Shown here in pieces: positions 36,143-46,417 of a stretch of DNA of 64,000 nt. Under the pieces are notes generated by a model. It was not told the origin of the DNA and made no database searches. It saw only the letters and a program-made list of their open reading frames with translations. The translations under genes and the position numbers were made by a program. Position 1 is the stretch's first letter. Every line of letters begins with the position of its first letter. The DNA lies in NCBI GenBank assembly GCA_013397695.1, contig VYZI01000736.1, positions 148,407-212,406 of the forward strand, given 5' to 3'. Source of the stretch: Centropus unirufus. Taxonomy: Eukaryota > Chordata > Aves > Cuculiformes > Centropidae.

Positions 36143-36292
36143 TGAGCTCAGCCTGGAAGAGGTGATAGGCGCCTGGGTTATGGATTATGGAAGCAATGTA
36201 GACCTCTGGAGATTTTCCATCAGCTCCGAAGGCAGAGAGTTTCTGTAGAATACCAATAAGGGCTGAAATGATCTCTGGATCATAGACCACAT
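36143..36292 (-). CDS. EEF2KMT: eEF2-lysine methyltransferase, one exon
   Basis: EEF2KMT (FAM86 family) trimethylates a lysine of elongation factor 2. The 150-base exon encodes VVYDPEIISALIGILQKL and then KSPEVYIASIIHNPGAYHLF. This follows human FAM86A from the post-catalytic D-V-L-Y region to the QLFTTEL region, at the same splice points (acceptor tgtgcag, donor gtaggt). A terminal exon may lie at about 35994-36064 (ending VTVLK, stop TAA), in phase but poorly matching human. The upstream exons with the SAM-binding ELGSGAG motif were not found to the right before the next gene. Position next to ALG1 and convergent orientation agree with human. Partial or degraded gene. Confidence 0.82.
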
Positions 36293-36383
36293 CTGCACAG
36301 GAAGGAAAACACCCAACACTTACTGGGACTAAAAAGCAGAATGAAGATTACGGAACGAAGAGAGAAAATATTCACCTTGCAGG

Positions 36384-36440
36384 AATCAGAATCATTTAGC
36401 TTGGAAAAGACCTTTAAAGTCATTGAGTCCAACCATAGAG
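36384..36440 (-). mobile_element. CR1 tail fragment, older subfamily type
   Basis: Short inverted CR1 3' end 'atcatttagcttggaaaaga' followed by 'ttgagtccaacc'. This is the 'ggttggaaaagacctcta' type, different from the 'ggttgggaagggacct' type of most copies here. Confidence 0.7.
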
Positions 36441-37050
36441 ATGATGGTTGTATTTGAGGTTAAAAATTCCCACAAAGAGATCTTAGAAAACACCTATTTC
36501 CCATGCTATGTTGACTTGCCCTTATCTCCACTCAGTCCAAGCCCACTGAAAGCCAGTGCTTCCGTTTGTCAATGGGCTGCCAGGTGGGATTCAACCTATC
36601 AGCAGCGTTGCTGCTCTCCACTAGGACTGTACTTAGCAGGACAGAACAACACTGTTAACCAGTATTTTAGCAGCCGATTGCTAAAGAGTTGGTTTCAACT
36701 GAGCAGGTTTTGTCAGGAATAGTTTCCTTGGGAACAGTGATGGAAGGCAAACCTGATAATGAAGGGTACAAAGCATTGGCCTTGCCCCTTAGCGCTGCGC
36801 TCAGCTGTGTGCTCAGGATGGGCTCTGAGGAGGAGGGTCACTGAGCAGAACCACTGTAGCATGGACGTACCAGGGGCAGACACTGCTGCTCCTGATGCAG
36901 GGTCAGCAGGGAATGGCCGGCAGAGACTCAGAACAGTCGTAGTAGATGCACAGAAACCACCCTCAGGCTTGAGCTGCCTTCAAGAGTCCAACCCAAGCAG
37001 TTTGTGCATTCTCTGAGCAGTGCCGTCTGAGGTAATGCACAGAACTCAGA

Positions 37051-37236
37051 ATCATAGAATCACAGAATGGTTTAGGTTGGAAGGGACCTCAAAGCCCATC
37101 CAGTTCTAACCCCCTGCCATGGACAGGGACACCTCCCACTGGATCAGGGGACTCCAAGCCCCATCCAACCAGGCCTTGAACACCAGGTTTTTAACACCTT
37201 TAAGGTCCCTTCCAGCCCAAACCACTCTGTGATTTT
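37051..37236. mobile_element. Two CR1 3' ends in tail-out inverted arrangement
   Basis: 37051-37186 is an inverted CR1 3' end starting 'catagaatcacagaatgg'. It is followed directly by about 50 bases of a forward CR1 3' end, 'ggtcccttccagcccaaacc', with tail 'ctgtgattttata'. The two outer tails are inverted repeats of roughly 35 bases. Confidence 0.8.
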
Positions 37237-37599
37237 ATAACATTTTGGTGACTCTGGCTTTAGCTGAAACAAGACAAGGAAAAAAAATATTTCCCAGATC
37301 CATACTGCATTGCTGGTAGGAAAGGAACAAGCTGTAGTTGCAATGTTGTATACAAGATGCTCTTAGTCTCAGTGAATAGCATGAAAACACTAAAATTTGA
37401 TACCAAGCCAGCTTTTGTAGGTTTAATATAAATCCTGCAAATCCAAACCCACTGTAGAGTGTTGTCCCACACAAAGTAACAGCAGTGCTCCCAGGTATGC
37501 CCATCAGTAATCTACGTTTGACACAGAGCTATCCTCAGAGCATTCTGCTCAAGAAAGTGGCCACCACTGGCCTCGACAGGCACACCCTTCTCCTGGGTG

Positions 37600-38290
37600 G
37601 AGAACTGGCTGGATGGCTGGGACCAAATTGTTGTAATAAATGGAGCTGGAGGGTGGGTAGAAATGGTGTCCCCAGGGCTCAGTGCTGGGGCCAGTCCTGT
37701 TCAATCTCCATCAATGACCTGGATGAAGGGATTGAATGGACCCTAGGCAAGGTCACAGATGACACCAAACTGGGAGGAAGTGTTGATCTGCTTGAGGGTA
37801 GGGAGGCTCTGCAAAGGGACCTGAACAGCCTGGACCGATGGATGGGCTGAGACCAACAGGATGATGTTTAACAAGGCCAAAGGCCAGGTCTTGCACCTGG
37901 GACACAACCCCATGCAGCTCCAGGCTCAGGGAAGAGTGGCTGGAAAGCTGCCTAGAGGAGAAGGACCTGGGGGATGCTGGTTGACAGTCGACTGAACATG
38001 AGGCAGCAGTGGCGCAGGCAGCCAAGAAGGCCAATGGCATCTTGGCCTGGATCAGAACCACCATGGCCAGCAGGAGCAGGGAGGGGATTCTGCCCCTGCA
38101 CTCGACACTGGTGAGGCCACACCTCAAATGCTGGGGTCAGTTCTGGGCCCGTCACTCCAAGAAGGACCTTGAGGTTATGGAGCGCATCCAGAGAAGGGAA
38201 CGGAGCTGGGGAAGGGCCTGGAGAACAAGGGATGTAAGGAGCTGAGGGAGCTGGCGTTGTTCAGCCTGGAGGAGGCTGAGACCTCATTTC
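37600..38290 (+). mobile_element. CR1 LINE with reverse-transcriptase C-terminus
   Basis: Forward fragment encoding the CR1 reverse-transcriptase end: SINDLDEGIEWTLGKVTDD and TKLGGSVDLLEGREAL, then 'aacaaggccaaaggccaggt' and 3' sequence to 'cagcctggaggaggctgaga'. It is truncated before the tail. Several frame changes show it is inactive. Confidence 0.9.
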
Positions 38291-38487
38291 ACGTCCTGGG
38301 GCCATATGCGCAGCAGACAGATCTGTTTTACACCTCTAGATAAGGCACAGCAAAAGAGGATTCTTTCTGTAGGAAATAGAGATTGTTGCATAACATTCTC
38401 TACTGCACAGCATCCTCCCATTGTTCTAAAATTTGCAGGAGATTCGGCACAGTATTTGGCCACAGTTTTAGTCTAAAATACTTTTTC

Positions 38488-41400
38488 CTAAAGGAAATTA
38501 AAGAAAAACTCTTCTTGGGAAGTTGGAAATTGAAACGAGTCCGTATTAAGTGTCCCAGTTGACTCTGAAGGGGATCCTGCAGAGGCCTGGCTTGTCCTGC
38601 AAACTCCTGAGCGCTTCCGGAAGAATCGACAGTTCTTGTGGGTGTTTCCCTTCACTTCCACAATCCTGGCAGATTTTGCAGCTTAAAGAGGGAGAAAAGA
38701 GTATAGACGTTCAGTCATCTCCTATAGTGAGATCCAACTCTATAGAACAATATGGACAGCAGGAACGAAGCCTTTTCTTGTTCTCTTCCCTCAGCATGCA
38801 AAGTTCTCCTACCTGCTTCCATCAGCTTCAGCTCTTTGCACCGCTCCTCCTCCATCTTCTTCCTGTAGTCTCCAAACACGGCTCTCATAACCTGACGCTT
38901 CTTCACCAGTGGAGCCTTGTCACTGCGCAGTGTCCTGATTGCACGGAGAGCCTCCTCAGCTGCAGCAGCACAAAGGAGACACAATGCAGAGTGGGCCCCC
39001 TCCTGCCCTGCTCCTGCTCACCTGGTAGCCCTTCCCCCAGGGAAGAGCTGGAATACTTACCCTGCTTTGGAGTGGACTTCTGCATCTTCAGGCCAAGTTC
39101 CAGCTGTTCCACACACCAGTTCACCTCTTTCCGCAGCTGGTCATCCAACTATGATGCAAAAGAGCGCAGAATGAGCATGAGGAAGGCAGAAAAATCACAG
39201 AATGGTTTGGGTTGGAAGGGACCTCAAAGCCCATCCAGTTCCCACATCCTGCCATGGGCAGGGACACTTCCCACTGAGTAAGGGGCTCCAAGCCCCATCC
39301 AACCTGGCCTTGAACACCTCCAGGGATGGGGCAGCCACAATAGCTCTGGGCAACCTGGGCCAGGGCCTCCCCAACCCTCACAGCAAAACATTTCTCCCCA
39401 AGATCTCATCTCAATCTCCCCTCTTTCAGCTCAAAACCATCCCTCCTCATCCTTTTCCTGCACTCCCTGATCAAGAGCCCCTCCCCAGCTTTCCTGGAGC
39501 CCCTTTCAGCACTGGAAGCTGCTCTAAGGTCTCCCTGGAGCCTTCTTTTCTCTACAACAACCCCAACTCTCTCAAGCCCAAATAAGTCATCCAAAAATCA
39601 GAGCAGCTGCTGCACACAGGAAAAAAAAAGGCATCTGCATGAAGTCAGGACAATTCAAAATTTCACGTTCTGGTGACCACTCTATAGACTGCACCACTTT
39701 TTCCCTACACTGTCTTTCAACGGATAAACATAAAGCACAAATGTTTTGAACTTAAAGAACAAATTATTACAGAGGCCTATTTGATGGATTTAATATTTGG
39801 CTGCCATTCAGATGATGCCTTTTTCTGGAAAGCTGTCCAGTGCCTTTCTTCTGAAAGAACATGTCAAACCAGTTTAGAGGTGGGAGGAATAAGCATCAGC
39901 AACAATTAAAACCCTACTCCCAAGCCTGCCCAAAATCCAAAAGCAAGCTGTGGACTAAGGCAGAAGCTGAGTTTTGGTATCTCGCCCCCTGCACACTGAC
40001 TCAGCCAGAAATGCAGGAGGAGAAGGGAACTCAAGCCCACAAAGACAGGAGAAGCCAAGTCCCACTAAGCAAAGCCAGCTGGCTAACTGAATGGTGGAAG
40101 GGAGAAAGAAACGGAGCTGCACTCTGGGGCTGAAGCAATTCCTAATAATTATGCACATATAAAGACAAAAGCTCCCATGCTTTCTCCTCCTTTTCCTTAA
40201 AAAAAAAGTCTCCTTTCAGCAGACTAGAAGGGCTTTACATCACCTTCAAGTCTTGCTGCCTTTTGGGTACTCAGCAGTGTTTACTGGCAGGGCTGCTGGG
40301 GAAGCAGCGCTTTGGCAGAGTGCGTTAAGCAGCGGGTGAACACTGAGTGTGACTTCAGTGTTGAACTACAACAAAATGGGGAGAGATTTTGTGATTCTGT
40401 GTTTCAGTATTGCTCAGCCGGCATCGTTTGTGAAGAGGAACCCCACTAGTGCTGAGAAGAAAAATATAATGTGGGAAGCACCCCTAGGCTTTGCACTGGA
40501 CCCTGCCAGAGCCATGGCTACACTGGCTCTTGCACTCAGCCATGCTCTTCATATGTTCTCTGAGCAACCGTCCTGACCTGGAACCTCACCAGTCAGGTCT
40601 GCAGGGCTGGTACAGGCACAAGCTCGGTCTCTATTGTTTTAAGAAAATGTGGCACCCACCCTCCGAGGATCAGCCACCACAAGACTGAACATGAGAGGCT
40701 TCAAAACATGTTTGAAGCAGAGACTTAAAGGAGCATTAACTTCCTTCCCACTATTTAGGTTCCTCATCTGCCTTAGGAGAGAAAGCAAACAGCTGCCGTA
40801 AATAAGCAGCAATGCTTTGCTTTCACCTCTGATTTCAAGCAGTGTGCCAACTGCTAAATTGTGCAGAGATAAAGCTTTATTTTTGCTCAAGGGTTTATAA
40901 AAATTGTGGGATCCCATCAATACTTAAATACCTGAGAGGTCTCATCCTGGTGGGAAGCATCTTCATTTTGCGATCTGTTAGCTTCTGCCTTTGCCTTCCT
41001 GTTGATCTCAGTTTCTTCTGCCTCTTTTTTACTGGCAGATGTCTTAGGTTTCTTCTTCTTTTTCTTCTTCTGGGCAGCTCTGTCTGCTGCTGGTTTCTCT
41101 GTCACTATCTCACCTCCAGGAGCAATCTCTGGTTGGAGGATCTTTAGCGTGACAAGGCCTCCATCTTCTTTGGGCACACTCTCCACAGTTTCAGTCAGCT
41201 CAAGCTTCTGCATGGCTGAAATCTGTGGCATGCCTGCTGACTCCATAGGCAGTGACCTACCCAGCGCTTCACAATCTGCTGGACACTTTATATGTTGGTT
41301 TGTTGGAACTAATGGAACCAGAGGACAGTCTTCATCTGGGATGACAACATTGAAAGCAAACTTGGATTCTTGTCCAGAGGCAGCAAAACTCATGACTCCA

Positions 41401-43223
41401 TTCCAGTTGTCTTGCTCAGTGGCTCCTGCATCAGTTTGAGCCTGCTCAGAACCTCTGCCCCCAGGGAGTGCTTCCGAAGGTGGCCCAGCTGCTTCCAAGT
41501 CAATCTCAGGAAGTGGAAAATCAAATCGGAAGGTGTCATCAGCTGATGTGAACCACTCTGGCTTCGCCTCAGAGATATGGACAGACGTTTTCCCATCTGA
41601 AGCCTGCCTGTTGCTTTGCTGCACTTCCACATTGCCAGGCTTCACATCTGGACAGGACAAAGAACAATGTTCCTATCACGGCACTGGTTTCCTGCTATGG
41701 GGATGCCAGTACTGCTGCAGCTTCCTCTGAAAGGCCCTGCCCAAGGCGATCCCACCCAACAATGCAACATAAGAAGCTAACAAAAGAACAAAATAATCAA
41801 CATTTCCTGAAAGGGCAGCTCACCTGCCTTATCCGTGCTCTTCTGATCCTCAGCCATCTTGAGGCGACAAACCTCAAACACAGCTTTCAGCACTTGCTGC
41901 TTCTCTGCAAAAGGAGTCCCAGGGGAGCGCAGGACCTTGAGGACAAGCTGCGTCTCTGCTGCTCTCCGGAACAAGACCAACAGATAAGAGTCAGGTTGTG
42001 ATGGGCCTCACAGACCATACTGGGGGATGCTGGTGATGGGCTCTCCTCTGAATGTGTTCTGTGTTCTCACCACCTCTAAATAATCCTGACTGGCATTCTA
42101 TGGAAAGGAAACTCAAAGTGCTTCCAGAAGATGATCTTCACTGCTTATTATATATGCAGCTGGTTGCGTCCAAGGCCACATCAGTAACAAGAGCTGTTAC
42201 AAAGAAAGAGATAGAAAAAGTTTCAAAGGAAACTTGGGAGTTAGCTTAGGCTGAGGATTTCACACATAGCACTGCAGCAGGCAGATTCCTCATCAATCCA
42301 GACCATGACCCTGATCCATGGAGTTGAATTCCTGGGTAAAGCCTGGATCTACCTCATTGTCAGACGTGTCTGCCAACCTGGGCTCCAGGCAGAGCCTGGT
42401 TGCCCTTGGCAGTCCTGCTTTGGTCTCCTGGGCCACGGTCAGGTACTGTGCAAATGAGTCCTTTCCTGGCCACATCATTACTTCTTGCCTTCTCACTCTG
42501 CCTGGCTCCTGCTTCCCTCCAGGAGCAGCGTTCCCCTCCTGCTGCTGGACATGAGGGACCGAGCATGAGAGACAGAGGTGATGAAACATTCTGGCACCCA
42601 AGAGTGGGGCACGGGCACCTGCTGATCCCTGCTACCTCCTCAGATGCACCCACAAATGCTCACCAGGGCACCTGGCTGAGGGCAGTGCATGCTCCCCTCC
42701 CGCAGGAGCAAGACACACCTTCACACATTACAACCTGGACTGACCACATCAAACTGTGATCTGAGAAATGTAAAACATAAGATTTTATCTTTCATTGGAA
42801 CAAGAACAGTGAGGAACAGGCTTCACAAAGATAAACCTCCTGGCACCCAAGGGCCAGGCACATTTACATGGTATTTCCTGAAGGCTGGAAAACAAAAGCA
42901 GAGCTGAAGCAGAAACCAACAACAATCTCTTAGGTGGGAAAATGAAAAAGACTACAGAAAACAGAGGAATGGACATCACAGAGATGAAAAATAAACCTGC
43001 TTATAGACATAGTTCTTACAGCTAAATGCTTTATGCTGGTTTGTATTTAGAACAAATCACATACAGCACAAGGATAGGGAACAAGGGAGAAAAAAAACAA
43101 AAATGCCCGGGTCTGCGAAATCAGAACAGAGGCTGGAATGTGGCTGTGAAGTGTGCACAAGGCAACATACCTTGGGGCTTGGGAGATTTGCCTCCAGCTG
43201 AGAAATGCACCAGTCCAGCTCAT
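38488..43223 (-). CDS. C8orf33: UPF0488 (C8orf33-like) protein with two family units
   Basis: Protein of unknown function, family UPF0488. Exons in transcript order: 43223-43171, 41955-41824, 41647-40932, 39148-39061, 38959-38813, 38681-38488 (stop TAG). The last three match human C8orf33 closely: NWCVEQLELGLKMQKSTPKQ, RTLRSDKAPLVKKRQVMRAV, FGDYRKKMEEE and an aromatic C-terminus EEFFFNFL. The first two exons encode a second, diverged copy of the same modules (DELDWCISQLEANL; KVLRSPGTPFAEKQQVLKAV). The long middle exon (716 bases) begins with a copy of the C-terminal motif, DDTFRFDFPLP, and ends in a lysine-rich stretch (KKKKKKKPKT) like that of human. Phases agree except at the join 43171 to 41955, where one base is lacking. 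A 5' exon probably lies near the CpG block ending at donor 44030. Orthology is inferred from sequence. The human gene is on another chromosome. Confidence 0.85.
39192..39582 (-). mobile_element. CR1 LINE 3' fragment
   Basis: Inverted CR1 3' end in a UPF0488 intron, starting about 45 bases upstream (in transcript sense) of the exon at 39061-39148. It has tail 'aaatcacagaatggtttggg' and runs to 'ccccaactctctcaag'. Confidence 0.9.
39583..40931. other. UPF0488 intron, no gene seen
   Basis: Unique AT-rich sequence with an A tract near 40198-40208. Short ORFs only, none resembling a protein I know. Confidence 0.6.
41956..43170. other. UPF0488 intron between first-unit exons
   Basis: About 1.2 kb without a recognised exon or repeat. 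A missing micro-exon that would repair the one-base phase mismatch between the flanking exons could lie here, but none was found. Confidence 0.5.
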
Positions 43224-43410
43224 CTCAGAATGTGTCTCGGGGAGCCTTGGACAAGGGATGGGAGAAAACACAATGTTTAGAAGAAGCACAAAGCTCTCAC
43301 CTGCAAAACTGATTGAAAAATTGAGTTTTCTTTAGTCCTCTCATGGCAGAGACCAGGCCAGTGGGTTAGGATCCCCGTTTCTGGCTGCATGGTTGAGGTA
43401 CCTGGATTTC

Positions 43411-43506
43411 GGTTTTTTTTCCTTTCTCTCTCTCTCTTTCTTTCTCTTTTTTCTCTATTCTCTCTTTTTTCTATTTATTTTTCTTCCTTTTGCTCTTTCT
43501 TCTCCT
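43411..43506. repeat. Polypyrimidine (CT/T)-rich simple repeat
   Basis: About 95 bases almost wholly C and T on the plus strand (blocks of tctctctctc, ttttttctc and ttcttcc). It is low complexity and lies between the first candidate UPF0488 coding exon and its CpG-rich 5' region. Confidence 0.85.
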
Positions 43507-43719
43507 TGTACCCCTAAGCAAGCCAGTTCTGCTACACAGAATGCAGTATCTGTAGTAACCTCTAATCTTAGGAACTAGAGAACATTCTGTGATATTTGAA
43601 AAATACAACAAAAAAAAAAAAAAGGACTGAAGACTGCAGGAAACCAGCATCTGGGCAGTACTTCGGGAGCCAAAAAACAAGGAGCTCAAGACCCCAAAGT
43701 CCAACATCAGGCACGAACG

Positions 43720-44135
43720 TCCCAAGGGGACTGGGTGCCCCCCGCCCCGAGCCCAGCCCCGCTCTTCCCAAAGAGCTCCCACGGGAAGAGCGCGCTTTTC
43801 CCAGCCTCCCTGCACCGCCGGGAGCCCCAGGACGGACCCGGGTGCGGAGAGCCGCGCTGGGATCGCAGCTGGGAAGGAAGGCGGGAGCTGCCGGGAATGG
43901 CAGCGCGAGAGGAGGGAACCGCGCGGAACCGGAGGGGACGGAGCAATAGGGGATAGGAAGGAGAAGGGAAAATGGAAAAAGGGAAGGGAAGAGGAAAGGA
44001 AAACGGAAGACAGGGAAAGCACCGCTCACCACTCCACGCCCGGACGCGGGAGAGGGAGAGGAGGTTCCGCCGCGCGGGGAGCGCCGGGACCAGGGATCCG
44101 CGTCACGGGCCGCGCCGGGCGGGAGGAGCCCAGAG
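43720..44135 (-). promoter_or_regulatory. CpG-rich promoter and probable 5' exon of the UPF0488 gene
   Basis: GC-rich, CpG-dense island flanked by AT-rich DNA, at the 5' side of the minus-strand UPF0488 gene. A consensus donor gtgagc on the minus strand at 44029-44024 could end a first exon. A minus-strand open reading through it starts at an ATG that lies in the adjacent CR1 ('cccatggcagg'), but its phase does not fit the first coding exon, so the first exon may be untranslated. Confidence 0.45.
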
Positions 44136-44710
44136 CCTGGCACACCCCTGCCATGGGCAGAGACGCGGCTCGCCGCACCAGGGGGCTCCAAGCCCCTTCC
44201 ACCCTGGCCTTGAACACCTCCAGGGATGGGGCAGCCACCACTGCTCTGGGCAACCTGGGCCAGGGCCTCCCCACCCTCACAGCAAAACATTTCTCCCCGA
44301 GATCTCATCTCAATCTCCCCTCTTTCAGCTTCAAACCATTCCCCTCATCCTATCCCTGCCCTCCCTGATCCAGAGCCCCTCTCCAGATTTCCTGGAGCCC
44401 CTTTCAGCCCTGGAAGCTGCTCTAAGGTCTACCCTGAGCATTCTCCAGGATGAACAACCCCAACTCTCTCAGCCTGGCCTCGTACAGGTTCTCCAGCCCT
44501 TGGATCACCTCCGTGGCCTCCTCTGGACTCGCTCCAACAGTTCCAGGTCCTTCCTGTGCTGAGGACTCCTTGACCCAAGGCTCCAGATGAGGTCTCACCA
44601 GAGCGGCATAATCCCCTCCCTTCCTGCTGGTTCCACTGCTCTGGGTGCCGCCCAAGACACGGGTGGGTTCTCTGCTGTGAGCACACTTTGCCAGCCACCG
44701 CCTCCCTCCT
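44136..44710 (-). mobile_element. CR1 LINE 3' portion without tail
   Basis: Inverted CR1 starting abruptly in the 'ccctgccatgggcag' block (the terminal tail is missing) and running into the region before the 3' UTR, to about 44710 ('ctgctgtgagcacactttgc'). Its 3' end is fused directly to the UPF0488 CpG block. Confidence 0.85.
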
Positions 44711-46417
44711 GCTTCCCGTGCCCCCCAGAAATGCCCCCACCCTGCTCCTTGCAGCCAGGAGGCCGACAGCCCTGCCCTGGTCAAAGTAACTGTCACATCC
44801 ATCTGGCAGACAGAGCGGACAGATAGAACTCCGGGCACTGCCCCATCCTGTTTCTGTTTCAGATTCACTTTGGATTATTTAATTTTGTAAATAAAAAACA
44901 GTCAGGCCCCCTGTTTTAGATGCATTTTCCCTTGGATTTTCCCAGCCGCAGCCAGATGTTCCCTGCTGAGGTTCCTGATGGCATCACACATCCCAGCTCA
45001 CACACCATGTTTGGTGTCTCCATCAAACGTGTCGGATCATGGAGGTGATGGCTTTTGCTGACAGTGGTAGGTGATGTGAGAAATCCTCCAGGGCTTCTGG
45101 TTACTCCAGCAGAGCTTTAAGGTGCTAGGAAAGCATTTCCAAATGTTGCTGTTAAAGATTACGGAAAGATACCAGAAAAATCAGCATGCTTCTCCAATCC
45201 CACCCAGGCTCCTCTTTTGCCTCACAGCCCCCACCCTTGCCAGGATGGAGCCCTTGCCTAAGCCCTCCCCTCACTACAGAAACCACCTCATTGGTTTTAG
45301 GCTCCTCACAGGTTGTCCAAGAGTTATCACCAGGCTTTTCCGACTGCAGTAGTTTTGAAATCAGCATCAGACTTCACCTGGAAGTGTCCATCATCAGGAA
45401 CAGCTGACAGTCAAGTAGTGGAGAAGAAAATAATGAGCATGGGAATAACGAGCTATCATCAACTGTCTTGGAAGGCCAGGATCCCACTGCAGTTCTCCCC
45501 TCCCTCAGTCCCTGAGCTGGACTGAGGGCTACGAGCCCATAGCTGCCAGTCCAGTTGGAGGTTCCTGTCTGTGGCCTGAGGAATGCACAAACCCACCAGA
45601 ACGCAAAGGTTCCACTAGGTATGGCTGGGCACAGAGCCTGCAAAACCCATCGAGCTGGAACAAAGGAACATTGCTTTCTGTGGCAGGATGCTGTCCATTT
45701 CTCCAGCCAAAACCACATGCTGTGGATTCAATGTCCATGCAGGGAAAAGGCACAAAGGAACAGCAACACCATTTTTCCTGGGTTTGAGCTCTGCCCTGAG
45801 GATTCGGCCTACATGGATTCATAGCCCCAAAATGGCACTGCGTTGGTGAGCTGTGACAGCTGTAATTACTCTGGAGGACAGATGACAGCCGGACACCCGG
45901 GGATCAGAACATGATCCTCAACTGCTGCTGACACAACTGGAACTGTTAACATGGAGAGCTGTGAGGCGAGCTGGTGGAAGGTGATGTCAACCAGCCACGG
46001 CTGCCCAGAAGCAAGGCAAAGAGCAGGTAGAGGAATGGAAACGACTTGAGCCTGCTTTGGGCACGGGGCAGGTCAGTGTGTGCTGTACAGAGCAGTGCAA
46101 GGGTTGGGGCAGCTTCACCCTGCCCAGAGGTGGTGATGGGAGCCCCTCTGGCTGAGGACTCCATGCTGGAGAGCTGTGCAGTCCTTCAGGTTGCTCCGGG
46201 GATGGACAGTCCTCCCCCACACACCTCTGCCTGCTGAGCACCAACAAATCTGTTGCAGGCATGGCTGTAACTGGAAGCAGCAGTTGTGCTGGAAAACACA
46301 GCTCTTTGGTATGAGGCTCCTTTAAGGGAGTTGCAGCAAGGAATTTAAAGTAGGTGGTTACCCAAGCTGGAAACCACGGTGCCAGGGAGCCTCAGAGGGC
46401 ACTAGGACAGCCCAGCA
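44711..46417. other. Intergenic DNA with AMDHD2 3' UTR
   Basis: No gene recognised. The AMDHD2 3' UTR must occupy the right part. 'aaataaaaaac' near 44890 is on the plus strand and therefore does not serve AMDHD2. Confidence 0.5.

Larger units (their letters stand above)
36293..38487. other. Repeat-rich interval where EEF2KMT 5' exons are expected
   Basis: Contains three CR1-derived pieces (36384-36440, 37051-37236, 37600-38290) and otherwise unique DNA. No SAM-methyltransferase motif was seen on the minus strand. The 3' UTR of the UPF0488 gene must occupy the right end. Confidence 0.55.
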
